Assembly (NCBI GenBank): GCA_028583415.1
Contig: CM053270.1
Coordinates: 64,717,517 to 64,781,516, forward strand
Direction of reading: 5' to 3'
From: Protea cynaroides
Taxonomy: Eukaryota > Streptophyta > Magnoliopsida > Proteales > Proteaceae
Length of the DNA: 64,000 nt
The notes under the pieces are model-generated. The model made no database searches. It was not told the DNA's origin and was given only the letters and a program-made list of their open reading frames with translations. A program made the position numbers and the translations under genes. Of the stretch, positions 22,621 through 35,214 are shown piece after piece (within the stretch, counting starts at the first letter, position 1; every line of letters starts with the position of its first letter).

Positions 22621-23977
22621 GGGTTTGTTTGTTTGTTGACCTTAAACATGAGGGAATTAAATTGTGATTGAGGGAGTGTGGAAGGTTTGTTTCGACTGTG
22701 AATTTTTGCAGTTTACTCTATTTTTTATGCCCTTCAATCTGATATAATTTTTAGTATATTTAGATGCATTGAGAAACACATTTTCTTCAAATAATATTTT
22801 TTAAAGATTTTACAGTGTTCCTATTGATTTTTCTTGAAATTACTTTACCAAATTGATTGTTGAGTTAATGTGCATGTGTATATGAATATTTAGACTTGTA
22901 AAATTGTATATATATCCCACATGAGCTGCAAGTTAAGATTTATTCATATCATGGTAGAATTTTATGCGATCACCAAAGTGACAATCTTGTTTAATTATGA
23001 TGTGTTCAAATTCAAGGGTCTGTGCTCTGTAGATGCTTCAGTTTGACAGTGTTCACCCAAAGATGACATTGTCTAAGTCTGTTCGAACTAGGATTTGTTG
23101 CTATTGTGTAAAGGATTTGGTGTGACCACCAAAATGACAACTTTGGTTCTATCATAATATATTCAAATCTAATATTTATGTATTTATAACTTATAGCAAA
23201 AAAATACAGTGCTCATCCAAAAATGACACTAACAAAAACTCTCATTTTTTATAAATGCAGTAAATAATGACATTGTCCACTCAAAGGTAGTGTTGTCAAA
23301 TAATATAAGAAATTTATGCACATGGTTAAAGGATCTTGGTTTTAGAGGTTTCATCCATCCATAGGTGATGAGATTTTAGAGAGTCATTATCCCTTCATAA
23401 TTATTATACAGTTATCAAAAGAATTAGTACACATATTGTCCTAAAGAATGTGTGTATAGTTCGATTAACTCTCATTGAGATAATTTACCTACATATGTTT
23501 AAATTATATATATGAGCTCTTGTTGAGATAACAGTCCTAAGGAGTTTGTTAGTTTTTCTATTAACGGACAAATAATAAGAGATTATATGAAAAAATTAGA
23601 AACTGATCTAGAGTTACTAGATTTGGATGTATTCCATGAGAAATGTTCTCTACCCATGAGGTTTTCTATCTATGAGATTTTGTGTAGTAACATTCAGATG
23701 AAATTTATTGTAAATAGATTATCTTAGAGAAATCAAGAAAATTTTGAATTTCTAAAAAAAAGGGTAGAGAGATAGTCTAATGACCTACTTTATTGGTACT
23801 AATTCTCATATTGTGTCCGATAATATTCTATGAGCTATCAATTATCCTTGTAATGCTCAAGGGCTTGAAAACCAAAATAGATAATACATTACACATCTAT
23901 CATTGACAGAAAAAATATATTCCAATCTAGGTGGAGTTAGTTAAATTACATTACCCAAAAGAGAGATGTAGGGCCAG

Positions 23978-24116
23978 GGACTCAAATCGTCTCCCGCGCG
24001 CCAACCTTCCAGCCCATCATCGGACGAGTTGGAATGCACCGGCACGTATACCGATGCATTCTAGCCCGTCAGATGACGGGCTGGAGGGCTGGCGCGCGGG
24101 AGACGATTTTTTTGCA
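23978..24116. mobile_element. foldback MITE, shared-tip family, copy 5
   Basis: The arms run from AAATCGTCTCCCGCGCGCCA (23984) and from TGGCGCGCGGGAGACGATTT (ends 24109) towards GAATGCA and TGCATTC around a short loop. A perfect 9-bp target duplication TAGGGCCAG flanks it (23969-23977 and 24117-24125). It is nested in the LTR element and is therefore younger than it. The interior is shared with copy 1. Confidence 0.92.
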
Positions 24117-25019
24117 TAGGGCCAGTAGTGTAGTTCAAATGCATATTGACCAAAGACTGTTAAGTCGGCTGGATAAGCTTGACTAGAAAAAAAAAAGTGA
24201 TTATGGGACCAAATAAAAGAGTGTTGAAATTAGAGACTTAAACACAAGTCACAGTCAAATGGTCAAAGGAATGTGAGTGGTTAGATTTCTTTTACTCTCA
24301 AGTGTATGTTCAGTTTTATATTTTGTATTTCTGAGATAAATCATATACCAATGTAATGTGTATTGTAAAAATTTTACTTGATTTTAAAAGTCTTGTATTG
24401 ATTACCTAACCCATACACTTGGCATATTTGTTTTAAACCTGTAGTTATATCTGAGGAAACTTTATCAGTCAAAAATAATTGTTAGTGATAAAAAGTGAGT
24501 TATTGTCTATTGACACAAAGTGTGAGGACTGGTAGTGTTTCTAAAATCTTGAATAATTAGATTCAAACTAGTTATTTTAGATATAGTGTGATCCATAGGG
24601 TAATAATTAAAAAAGCTACACAAGTAACAAATGACTGATTAAGAAAAGAATTTAAGAAATGAGTCTATAAACTATATAGTGAGTGTTCTGGGATGGGTTG
24701 TAATTGCAGATCATTTTGACGAAAGTTTGAAACAGTGGGAGATTTTTGTTTGATGTTGTTTATCAATGTTTGTTTATGGTGTTTGTGGTTCAGTGAGCAT
24801 GATTATTGATGACTATGATTATATTTAGCGTTAATTTATTTACTAGTTTGCATTCTTAATTAATTATTCGACATGTCAAGGACAAATTAGACTGTGTATA
24901 ATCAAAGACAAACTAAACATGAGAAATATGATAATTACATATTGTTTTGATATCCTCATTTAGTGGGAGATTTTTTGTCTGTATTTGATGTCATGTTTGT
25001 TTGTGTTGCTTATGCTTTA

Positions 25020-25240
25020 AATCAGACTATATTTAGTCAAAGATAAAACAGACAGTATTTAGCCAGACATCATGCAGTATTTAGCCAAAGATCAAACAAG
25101 ACAATATTTAGTCAAATATAAAAGGTCAAACAAGATAGTATTCAGTCAAATACAAAATGTGATATTCAACCAGGATAAGAGGCAGTATTCAGTCGAAGGT
25201 AAAGAACGGTATTCAGCCAAACAAACTATAACAGTATGTC
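25020..25240 (+). repeat. degenerate short tandem repeat in the LTR element
   Basis: About eight diverged units built on AGTATTTAGTCAAAGATAAA, spaced about 25-30 bp, just before the 3' LTR region. A 61-codon frame over it is only a by-product of the repeat. Confidence 0.75.
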
Positions 25241-25984
25241 AAAGTGATCCAAACTAGAGGCGATTTACCATGAAAGGATAATATCAAATATAAGGTTTTG
25301 AGGTAACTCGATCGAAGGTAATTCGATCTAAGAGGACTCACTATCTCACGACGATTCATGTTGTTAAGTAAACCTCTGTTGTGGCTGATAGAAGATTATA
25401 CACCATATGTTGAGATGTATTATCCACTGTTACTCGTATTGAAAAGCTTGGTAGATGAATCAAAGTATGTGACGATTTATTGTGTGAATAGATTCCATGA
25501 CCACACTGTTCAATGGTGGTATTGTAATTAATCTAGTCCAAGTGGGAGAATGTTAGAATATTTATGTGTGGGCTTGATTAATGACTGGGCCCATTGATCA
25601 ATCAGAGTCTGTATCACTAAGTTAGACATGTTTGGTCTGATTTATCACAAGATAAAGAGATAAGCAATCCCTTTTACAGTGTGAGACTGATTAGGATTTT
25701 GTGAAAATATTATAAATACTAGGTCATGAGTCCCCGCAGTCATAGTTGTTTTCTTCTCTGTACCCACGAGTAGTGAAAAATACGTGAAACCTTTACAGGC
25801 TGTGAAAAATCGTGATCAAAGCTCCAACACCATTCTTGAAGATTAACAACGGAAATCAATCTTCTACTCTCAGGTAAGTCTCTACTATTATTGATTACAT
25901 TGAATATCATTGTGTTCTAGATATCTGTATGGATATTAGGGTTTCAGATAAAACTCTATGAATGGAAAAAACTTTAACAATTGT

Positions 25985-27659
25985 TTAATGGCCACGTCGA
26001 TTTCTTTGCTCTTACTGTTTGATGGCGACGACGTTTTTTTTTCTTTTCTTTTTTACCAGAGGGGATCAGTTTTTTGTATTGGTGATTGGTTCATTTGCTA
26101 TGTTTGACTTCTAAATAATGATTTAATCGTTTTGGACTTGATTCTTGGATATATTTGGAAAAATTACAGACTGGTGTTTCTTTTGTTTTTAGGTAACAAA
26201 TGTGAGGAAGAGACCCATGATGATTTCTTTTATTATTGTTTAGATTATTGTTTGTGAATAGAGTTCAATAGCTCTTTGAAGCAAAGAAATAAATAAATAA
26301 ATATTATGGTTCGCAAACAATGCTACCATGACTCCAACACCATGAGTGTGGGTAAATGATCAAAGTTTCAATACCAAATCCCAAACAAGATCATTCTATT
26401 TTTTGTTGATCCTTGGTAGGCTAAGATTAAATCTGATAAAGTGCCAACACAACCCTGAATCAGGGTCAATATGGTCATCTCGGCCCAACACGGCCCTACC
26501 TGGACAGGGTCAATCAGGATCGGACTAGATTAGGGTGAACCCTATCAGGGTAAACTTAGGATTACAGATTTGTCTAACCCTAACAGGGTCAGGTTGGACT
26601 AATTTTAAGGCACTCAAGGTAGGGTTAGCGTTGATAAAAACTCAGCCCTGTTGCAGCCCTATTGACCTTATAGTTATTAAATGTGGTTTAATTTTGATCT
26701 TTTTATGATCAGATCGATCGATTTAATCGGTATGATTCGAGTTTGACACCCCTAGACCCAAGCTTATATGTATATACACACACAGAGCTACAATTTGGTA
26801 AATAAAATAAAATACATCATGGCTATACATCTAAAATATATCATTACTAAAATATGGTAAAAACTTTAAACACTTTAGACAATCAAGGTTTATACAAATT
26901 TCTTTTTTAAAATTGAACAATTTCACTTTTCTTTCTTTTAATTTTTCTTGTATTCAAGCTGGGCCTTAATATATGTTTTCTCATAAAAAGAAATTATTTA
27001 TATTCTCTCCTCCTATATGGTGCGGTTTAGTTGGCACTTAGAATTTGTGGAGACAGTAGTCGATATCTTCTATCGATTTGATAAACACTGTTAAATACAT
27101 GGAACAATAAAAGGGTTTTGAGCCTTTGAAAAATGGTTGAACTGACACTTATTCGACAAAAGTTTTTATGGATACGAAGATAGACTAACAGTCATAAAAC
27201 AATTTTTTAAGTTGAATGGTGGACCATATTGTAGCCAGCAGGGTTCAAAGGCCAAAATTTCCAGCATTAGGGACTCACCTTTAACCCTAGCCTCATTACC
27301 GATCCGGAACACAAAACCACCTATAATACCCACCCCAGCCGACCAGCCTGTCCTGCTCAGATTAGACTGGTTGGGATCACTAGATGCACATACCAATAGA
27401 CGGGTTGGTCAACTGGAGACATCCCCCCTCCCCCCACTAAAATACAAAATACAAAAAAATAAAAAAAAGGGTGCTTTTCAGCGTCCCCTATATAAGCACA
27501 TAATGAATGCATTTAAAAATCACACATAGCTTTGTAATTACTAATTAGATAATAGATGCATGGTAAGAATATGATCAAGATTAGTGGTCCGTATGTTAAA
27601 TTGAATCTTCAAAGGTATCCCTTTCACCTTCAGCTCTCCATGGCTTGAAGAAAACAAGT
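25985..27659. other. spacer with CAGGGT-rich repeat, no gene recognised
   Basis: At 26450-26670 there is a run of CAGGGTC and CCCTGAT motifs, similar in style to 36740-36905 and 38460-38715. The rest is AT-rich. The 105-codon frame at 27212-27529 has no family I recognise. Confidence 0.45.
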
Positions 27660-27800
27660 TCTGAAAAGTGTCTCACATTGAGAATAATATCCATGCAAAA
27701 TCAGTCTATGGAAGGAATAATTATTCAGAACAAAATATGTGCAAATTGATTACTACTTTGCTCAAGATCAAGTGTTAAAGAAAATGTTTGATGTGCCATT

Positions 27801-28250
27801 TGTTGGGTTCTCCTCACCCCACGTGGGTGGAGGGACCCACCACCATTTTCATTTTAGCAAGGAGGCAAACTGCCTCTCCTCTTTCCTTTTGGTGGATTTG
27901 GAAACCGCCTCAACCATCTCATTTCCTTGCATAAGAGGTTTTCGAGAGTCGGTTTAAAACCGACCTCTCATCCTTATCTCATCTCTTCTTCTGTATATAT
28001 ATGTGTTGACAAGACGCGGCAATCATTATTCGAGTTCTTGAGTTTTCAATAACCAGAGTGAAACCCGAGAGTTAAACCGGGTTAACCTTTTTCAGTTTTT
28101 TCTACTGTTGTAAGCGATTGGAGAAGAAGAAAAAGAGATAGAGAAAAGTTTCCGTACTTTGTACTTGATTATTGTATTATGGTATTTTCTCTGTTCAGAG
28201 AAGAAAGAAAGGTGACAATTCTTCTTTGTTACATCGACATCAAGGTGAGA
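27801..28250 (+). mobile_element. possible LTR fragment
   Basis: Starts TGTTGGGTTCTCC and has a TATA-like TATATATATG at about 28005, followed by a short pyrimidine-rich segment, as in copia LTRs. No partner LTR, primer site or target duplication was found, so the assignment is weak. Confidence 0.3.
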
Positions 28251-28605
28251 GTATTTTTATTATTCTTAGAATACTATCAATTATTTTAATAAGTTATTTA
28301 TATTAATTACCTAAGAGTGGATTATTTCTCTTGAAGATTGGTAACCTTTAGCTATGACCAGAGAGAATTGTATTATATACTCATTATTATCGTAGTAGAA
28401 ATTTACTTAAATTAAGTCCAATGGTTTTTCTTCTTTCACTTTGTAAGAGTTTTCCATGTAAAAATTGGTGTGTTCTGTTATGGTTTGATTGTCTCTATTT
28501 ATTTCCACTGCTATATCTCTATGCATATATTTGTGATTTACCATTGATTTGCATACAAAAGAGAAAAACCTTGTATTTTTACTAACACAATTTGTGTGTA
28601 CAAAA

Positions 28606-29484
28606 GATCAAACTGCAGATGTCATGACAAAACTGTTGACAAACAAAGCCATGGTGTAGTTGTTAGGATGAAGTAGACACTTGTCCATGCCAAAGGATCA
28701 TGTTCAAGGAGTGTTAAAATGTACTGCCCTCTACAAGTCATGTACGCACCATCTACAACATATGTGTCAGGTGTCGTACCCACCATGCAAGCAAGCTCTT
28801 CACGTCAGCGACACGTTCAGACATCTCCATCTATCTACCTTAAACCACTATAAATACCAATTGACTCAACGGTAAGAAAATCCTTTGCATACCTCGCATG
28901 CCTTGATACCCTGGATCCCCTTCTTTTTTACTCAATCTCTCTTTTTCTCTTAAAAACTCTCTGTTCTTTCCGGTTTAATTTTTCAGGAACTGCACACCCC
29001 ACACTCTATATGGGAACTCACCTCTTTCACATCCTAGTTCATAACTATTTGATCTCTTGCTGACTTGAGCATCTCCAGTGGCATCTCCTGGATCGGTAAC
29101 AGTTTAACCCGTTTGATCTAGATTTTTTGGATTGGCAACTGTTTAACCCGTTTGACTCCGATTTTTTTGGGTCAACAATGGTTTAACCCGTTTGATCTAG
29201 ATTTTTTGGGTTGGCAACAGTTTAATCCGTTTGACCTGGATTCATGAAGTGTCTTTACAAGGTCACACCGTTTCCTCAGGGTGCTTTGAAAAGACATGTT
29301 CTCTTCTATAAATAGAGGAGAAGAAAACCTTAAATTAAATACAATTAGAAGAATTATTTACTTGGTTCTTTCTCTCTCACTCTCACCCCGGCCCTCTTGT
29401 AAGCATATACTGAGGGTATTCAATACACTGTTATTTTACTGAAATTCCATTATCGTCTTGCATTTAATCTAAGCAACTCTAACA
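28606..29484 (+). mobile_element. Ty1-copia 3' end with 3' LTR
   Basis: 28606-28659 encodes DQTADVMTKLLTNKAMV followed by a stop. This is the usual copia pol C-terminus (D-x-x-AD-x-x-TK). After a degraded purine tract, an LTR follows at 28712-29484 (TGTTAAAATG to CTCTAACA, ending in inverted TGTTA/TAACA). The 5' portion of the element is missing. The LTR holds a roughly 40-bp tandem repeat. Confidence 0.75.
29092..29245 (+). repeat. roughly 40-bp tandem repeat in the LTR
   Basis: Four diverged units, each with GTTTAACCCGTTTGA, a following GATTTTTTGG, and GGCAACA. Possibly a U3 enhancer-like repeat. Confidence 0.85.
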
Positions 29485-30040
29485 TACTCAAAGGGACGCA
29501 TGAAACAAATGCATGTTTGCTGCAGGAAGCCAAGTGCATAAAAATAATCGAACAAAATATTCAGATATTTATTTTTACTATTTCTTGTACTTATCCCTCG
29601 TTACCAGTCAATTGCCATTCTTTTATACATCCAGGTGATATATAAATTAAAATAAAATTGCAATAATATCAATTTCATAAATGAATTCAGCATATGAATT
29701 TAGTGCATCCATGTGACTTGATAGATATATTTTTTTATGAAGAGGTATCTTGAATTAAACTAACAATAGGAGAGTTCACTAGTCTAATATCACATGGGAA
29801 ACTGATGTGGCAATTTTTACCATTAATATAATTGATAGTTTAAATTGATCATTTGTCAAATTTCATTATCAAATTCAACCATATATCCTTGTTTATTGGC
29901 AAACACCCCACATATATTTATGCATGCCTATTGCCTACACTTATCTGACCACTATTGTTTAGATATCCCTCTCCAGAGTGGCACCTAAAAGCACCACTCC
30001 CAATGTAAAAAAATGCTATATTCATCATACTAATATAGTG

Positions 30041-32125
30041 CTCCTGAAGTTGGGATTTGCCTCTGAATGGGTGGAGATGATAATCTAATGTATTTGTTCT
30101 GTTTCATACACTCTTTTGCTAAATGGGGCTAAGCGAGGCTCATTCTGCCCTACAAGGGGAGTAAGACAAGGAGACCCGATGTCTCTAATCATCTTTATTC
30201 TGTGTGCTGATACATTGTCTACTATCCTGAACCAGAATAATGGAACTGAGCTGAGTGTCAGAATTAAGGGCAGATCAGAACCGATTAATCATCTTTTATT
30301 TGCAGATGATTGCATTTTGTTTTCTAAGCTCAATCTCGATAATGTTTTAAAAATCAAAGATGCCTTGGATATTTATTGTCGGGCATCAGGGCAGCGCATT
30401 GATAACCATAAATCATCTCTGTATTTCAGTCCTAACATTCCTCTTCAGTTTTGTAGATGGTTTGCCAGGTTGTTGAAAATACCACATGAAAAATTACCAA
30501 ACAAGTACTAGGTGTCCTTACAGATTTTGGGGGATCAAAGAAGACATTATTTCAAAGCTCAGTGGATCAAACATTGCACCAACTTCAACACTAGAAATCT
30601 TTGCTTTTGTCATATGCTGGTAAGGAAACTCTTATGAAGTTGGTTGTGTTGCCTCTTGTCAATTATGTTTGTTCTATTTTTAAATTGGCTATTACCTTGT
30701 TGCAACACGTGAGGCAAGCTATGGCAAATTTCTATTGGAATCAATGAGTAGGAGGACATGGTATTCACTGGGTTTCATGGTTTAAATTGTGTCTGCCCAA
30801 AAGGCTAGGGGGTTTAGGAATGAGAGATCTAATCCTTCATAACAAGACCTTACTAGCAAAGTTAGCTTAAAGAATGTGAAAATCACTAGAGGTGCATTGG
30901 GTAGAATTATTAAAGGCCATCTATTATCCTTCTACTGATTTGTTGAATGCTTCTATAGGTCACCACCCATCATGGTTATGGAGAAGTATTCAGGTAGGAC
31001 TGAAAGTTTTAAAACAAGGACTGATTTGGAGAGTGGGAAATGGTCAGCGAATTCATATATGGGAGGACCCTTGGATTCCACTTTTACCAAATAATAGACC
31101 TTTTTCTCATCCCCCCGCCACAACACAATATTACATGGGTAGCAGAGCTGATAGATGTATCTACTAGAACTTGGAAATGGGATCTCCTTAATGTATTATT
31201 TCACCCTCAGGAAGTACAAGCCATACGTAGTATTCCTTTATCCCTTACTCCTATACAAGATATTCTTTTATGGAAACATACAAAATCTGGGGTTTTTTTT
31301 ATTAAAAATGCTTATAATATGTTAATTCTAGACCATTTTCAAAAAACGGTTGGACAAACCTAAGCAGATCCTAGAGATTCATGACTGTCAATTCCCCAAG
31401 TGGTGTGGAAGACTATTTGGTCTGTCGCACTTTACCTAAGATCAAATACTTTCTCTAGAGGAGTTCTGCATATGCTTTATCAACTAGTTGGGATTTAATG
31501 CGGAAACATGTAAATGTGGATGTGATGTGTCACAGGTGTGTGTGTGTGTGAGGCACATTATTTTGGCAGTTTTATAGAGTTGGGATCAAACATCCCAAAA
31601 GAACTGTTTCCAACAAATGAATTTCCTTTACTACCTGGTACTGTTAAAGTTAATACTGATGCCGCATTGGCTTTGGATTATTTTCATAGTGCTATTGGTT
31701 TCATTTGCAGAAACCATCTGGGGTTTCTTGTGTTTGTAGCAGTTGAGGATCTGAGCTGTACATCGATGGCTATTAGCGAGGCTTTAGCAATTAGAACTGC
31801 ATTAAAGTGGGTTCTACAGAAAGGATTTACTCACATACAGCTAGAGATGGACAGTTTGGAAGTGATGAACTATTTAGAGAGGGTCAAAGTGTAGGGAGAT
31901 CATATTTTGAAAATGATTATTAAAGACATTATTCAATGTTTATCTGATAAGGTAATATAGTTTTTTCCCATGTTCCTAAAACTAAGAATTCCATTGCTCA
32001 TCAAATTGTGAAGCAAATGTATCCTAGATGAGGTTTTTTATGGTGGGATCATAGTTCCACTTGGTTATCAGCTCTATGTCACTCAGATGTACATAACTTA
32101 ACTAATGAGGATAATATATAAGTTT
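30041..32125 (+). pseudogene. decayed L1-type LINE (RT to RNase H)
   Basis: A 5'-truncated non-LTR retrotransposon. 30041-30510 encodes reverse transcriptase palm motifs: GVRQGDPMS, FILCAD and the catalytic HLLFADDCILF (FADD at 30299-30310). 30640-31170 retains thumb/zf-RVT-like segments such as LWRSIQVGLKVLKQGLIWRV and IWEDPWIP. 31640-31894 encodes a plant-type RNase H: VNTDAA, SEALAIRTALKW and LEMDSLEV. Several frameshifts and stops separate the pieces, so it is inactive. It ends near an AT microsatellite at 32142-32169 that may lie in or after its tail. No target duplication was identified. Confidence 0.88.
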
Positions 32126-32133
32126 CTATTTTA

Positions 32134-32141
<8 letters not shown>

Positions 32142-32169
<28 letters not shown>
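32142..32169. repeat. (AT)n microsatellite
   Basis: Uninterrupted AT dinucleotide run after the LINE. Confidence 0.95.
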
Positions 32170-32173
<4 letters not shown>

Positions 32174-32403
32174 CAACATTCAAGCAGGTGGGCATTTACC
32201 AAAATAACCCTAGAAATCGGCTACTTTGATCAGCAAATTTGTTCCACAAAAGAATGGCGAATCTTTCCAGAGAAATTTTCACCTTTGCAGGTACGGTTGG
32301 TGGGAAGACGGTTAAAAACTCTTTCTAGAATATTTGATTGGAGGGAGCTGAAATAACGCCACATCACCCGGCCGACCCGCCCGCTCATCAAACGTCCTAT
32401 GAC

Positions 32404-32450
32404 TCCGTCCATCCACGACTGGACGGCTGGACGGACTGGAAACGATCTTT
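32404..32450. mobile_element. half copy of a foldback MITE (copy 6)
   Basis: CCACGACTGGACGGCTGGAC through GGACTGGAAACGATC matches the right arm of copy 8 (43257-43415) with two changes. The left arm is absent, so this is a truncated remnant. Confidence 0.75.
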
Positions 32451-32481
32451 TTCCCACATCACCTTAAGTAAGTGAAATCGA

Positions 32482-33025
32482 CACGTGTCCTACATTGGAG
32501 ACGCCGCTAGTGGCCGTTCGACAGGTGATAGACCTTCTGTTCCTCTTAATACCTTTGACTAAGTATTATTCGAACGCGTTGTAGAGGTAAAGTTTATTTC
32601 CAGGCTAAGTGAAATAGACACGTGGACGCTCAATGAAAGCCACGTGTTCAAACGTTATAAATTTAAGAGAATCCAGGGGCAGAAATTCTTTCCTTGCTCA
32701 AGAAAATGGGTGGGCCGTGGGGGAGAGAGTTCGACGCTCAATTTCCTCTTATCTAATTTCCAGCTGGGATCCGCATTCTGTCCTCCCAGTGGTAATCCTA
32801 TTCTCCCAGTACCACTAGGAGGACAATGGCAACCTTCCCGCCCGTGCTCGCAAATTGAGACCCACGCCCGGCCGACACCCAACCGAGCCAGCCGCGGGGG
32901 CTCAGACCGTGCAGTCGAGAATCACGTGGCAGCCATCCGAGATGAGTTGTCACGTCCTCTCAAAATCACTAGAAAAAGACAATGTGCATCCTTTCCAGCT
33001 GTACCTTACCCGCGGGCTGACGTCA
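32482..33025. promoter_or_regulatory. cluster of ACGT-core (bZIP/G-box) sites
   Basis: Perfect CACGTG boxes lie at 32482-32487 (in GACACGTGTCC), 32619-32624, 32641-32646 and 32923-32928, with TGACGTCA at 33018-33025 and a TATA-like TTATAAAT at 32655. Plant bZIP factors of the ABF and TGA type bind such sites. The surrounding sequence is unusually GC-rich. I recognise no downstream protein; the 211-codon frame at 32644-33279 has no family resemblance. It may be an orphan promoter or part of an element. Confidence 0.5.
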
Positions 33026-33279
33026 GGTTTACACTTTCCACCATCCATCATCATTGTCTGATAAAATACGTCACTTACCAGTTGGTCCGGTCACCCTCGG
33101 AAAAGAATTCCAACCGACTCTCCCTTTCTCTCTCACTTTACTCGGCAGTCGGCCCATCGTTTTGTCATTCTGTGGCTAAAATTATCCCCGTGGAAGTTTG
33201 GAAACAAAAAAGGATGACTCTATTTTCTACGAATGGATTCTGCATTTTATTTCTATCCCCACTTTATAGTTTACATTGA

Positions 33280-35214
33280 GTATGGTTGGAGCTTACCAAA
33301 GCCCTAACATCTTATCGAGTCTCATTAAAACAAAAGATAAATAAATAAATAAAATATATATTGGATATTATGAAGAAATTAGTCATTTAGTAGTCCAGCA
33401 TTGTATTGGATATTTTCTATGGTGCATTGTATTAATCATGTAGTCCGGCATTGTGTATTTGTATTGTTTTAGATTCTCATATTATCATCATCTCTAGGAT
33501 GTGAGACCCACATCTTTATAGTGTGAGACCTACAAAACATAATTGGTGATAAGAGCAATAACTTAGTCCCTCATTGAATTGGATATTTTCTATGGTACAT
33601 TGTATTACTCACATGGTTGCCATGGTGTATAATGACTCGGAATTTGGAAACATGGATTATTTATTTATTTTTGGTGAAAGTGTAAACATGTATCAAAAGC
33701 AAAGCAAAATCAGTGCAGGATATGGTTGCATTCAAAAGCATCAAATTACCATACACACACGCCCCCACTTTTAAGCATGTTCAACGCTCCTACAAAAGGT
33801 TGCATATAAGCCTTTCCGAGGTGGGAAAAAAAAATACTAGTCCAACAAATTAGGTTTTTAACCTCTTTTTCCAAGCTTCCTTCTTTTCCCTCTTTTGTCG
33901 ATAAGTTCCACAAAAGAGAAAAAAAAATAATAATAAAAGGTAATTAAAAAAAAGAAAAAAAAAGAGATGGTAGTAACTGATCGTCATGATTCCAAAGCAT
34001 CACAAAAAATATGACCTATATTGGATAATATGGATCAATTTGGGGGTAATTAAGCATTGAATAAGTTACTTATTTCATCTATAGTATTTAATTATCACCA
34101 ACTTAAGAATCAATAAATAAATAAAAACTCTTCATTATAATAGTTGCAATTATTAAGAATATATGTGGAGTATGAATTCCAATGGAATATGAAAATTATT
34201 TATGATAGCAAGATGATTTATATTAACCTTATTTAATGGATTAGATACAGATCCGAATATGAACGGATTCAAATACCTTTAAATTGATATGAATGTGGTT
34301 ACAATTCAAATTTTTGACTATCTATTTACATTTCTAACTTATATAACCTGGACCGTCCCTTAACCGAATGCAGATATCCACTAAATAGTATATGAATGTT
34401 AATTGGATTTAGATTTTCAATTATCCATTCACATCCTTCCTAAACTAATGGAAGTTATTTATTTCCCATGGTCGAAATAGAGCATTGATCACATAGAATT
34501 TTTCCAAGAAAACAGGTTCTCCACCCGTCATCCTCCCAAGTTCACCAAAATCTAAGTATGCAGAAGGGTGTTTGCAATAATTTGGACCAGTTACCCCCCC
34601 CCCCCCTACCTCAAAAAAAAATAATAATAATAAATAAACGAATCAGTTATCTCAGTTATCTAGTCTATTTCATTACAATTCAAAATATATTTTGATTAGC
34701 TTCTTTGAGAAAGTAGAGAACTTTAGTTTTGAATTAAATATTAATCTATGAAATTGACTGAAGTACCCTTTTTGTTGTTCTCTAACATTTATATTTCTAT
34801 CCTATTGGATTCTTCAATTATGGTGCCAGTATTCACAATATTAACTTATCTATTATATTGCTCACTACGTTTATGACTAATATTACTAATTTCATCGGCT
34901 CGCCCCTCCTAAGTTCACCAAAGTCTAAATATGCAAAAGGGTATTCAAAATAATTTAGATTAATTATTTTTACCAAAAAATAAAATAATTTTTACCAATG
35001 GTATTATATATTTTTGTCGATAAAATTTATTATTTTTACACAACGGAAATATAGAGTTTCGTCATGAAAAATGTTTTTCTTTTTTTCAAAATGCAATTAC
35101 TAAAAAAACCTATAAAACTTGATATTAATTTCTAAATCCATATTGAACATCTGGACCACATCTCAATTTCCTCATTTTCATGACTGGGAATTCAGAGTGA
35201 AATGATCATCAACT
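33280..35214. other. AT-rich spacer
   Basis: No genes recognised. It holds degenerate repeats around GGATATTTTCTATGGTGCAT (33410 and 33583), and a second pair near 34530 and 34905 sharing AAGTTCACCAAA and AAGGGT. Confidence 0.5.

Larger units (their letters stand above)
21454..25979 (+). mobile_element. 4.5 kb non-autonomous LTR retrotransposon
   Basis: The 5' LTR is 21454-21884 (TGTTCGAATATTTATG to TTTAACA). The 3' LTR is 25551-25979 (TGTTAGAATATTTATG to TTTAACA). The two are clearly homologous but diverged. The target duplication ATTGT is perfect (21449-21453 and 25980-25984). The primer site TTGGAATTAGAGT after the first LTR is a decayed form of the initiator-Met tRNA site TGGTATCAGAGC. 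The polypurine tract AGTGGGAGAA precedes the second LTR. The 3.7 kb interior has no gag-pol frame, so this is a LARD-like element or a heavily decayed copia element. A foldback MITE is nested at 23978-24116. Confidence 0.9.

Noticed and set aside
32644..33279. 211-codon ORF
   Set aside because: Length is explained by GC-rich sequence. The composition is Arg/Pro/Ser-rich and matches no family I know.
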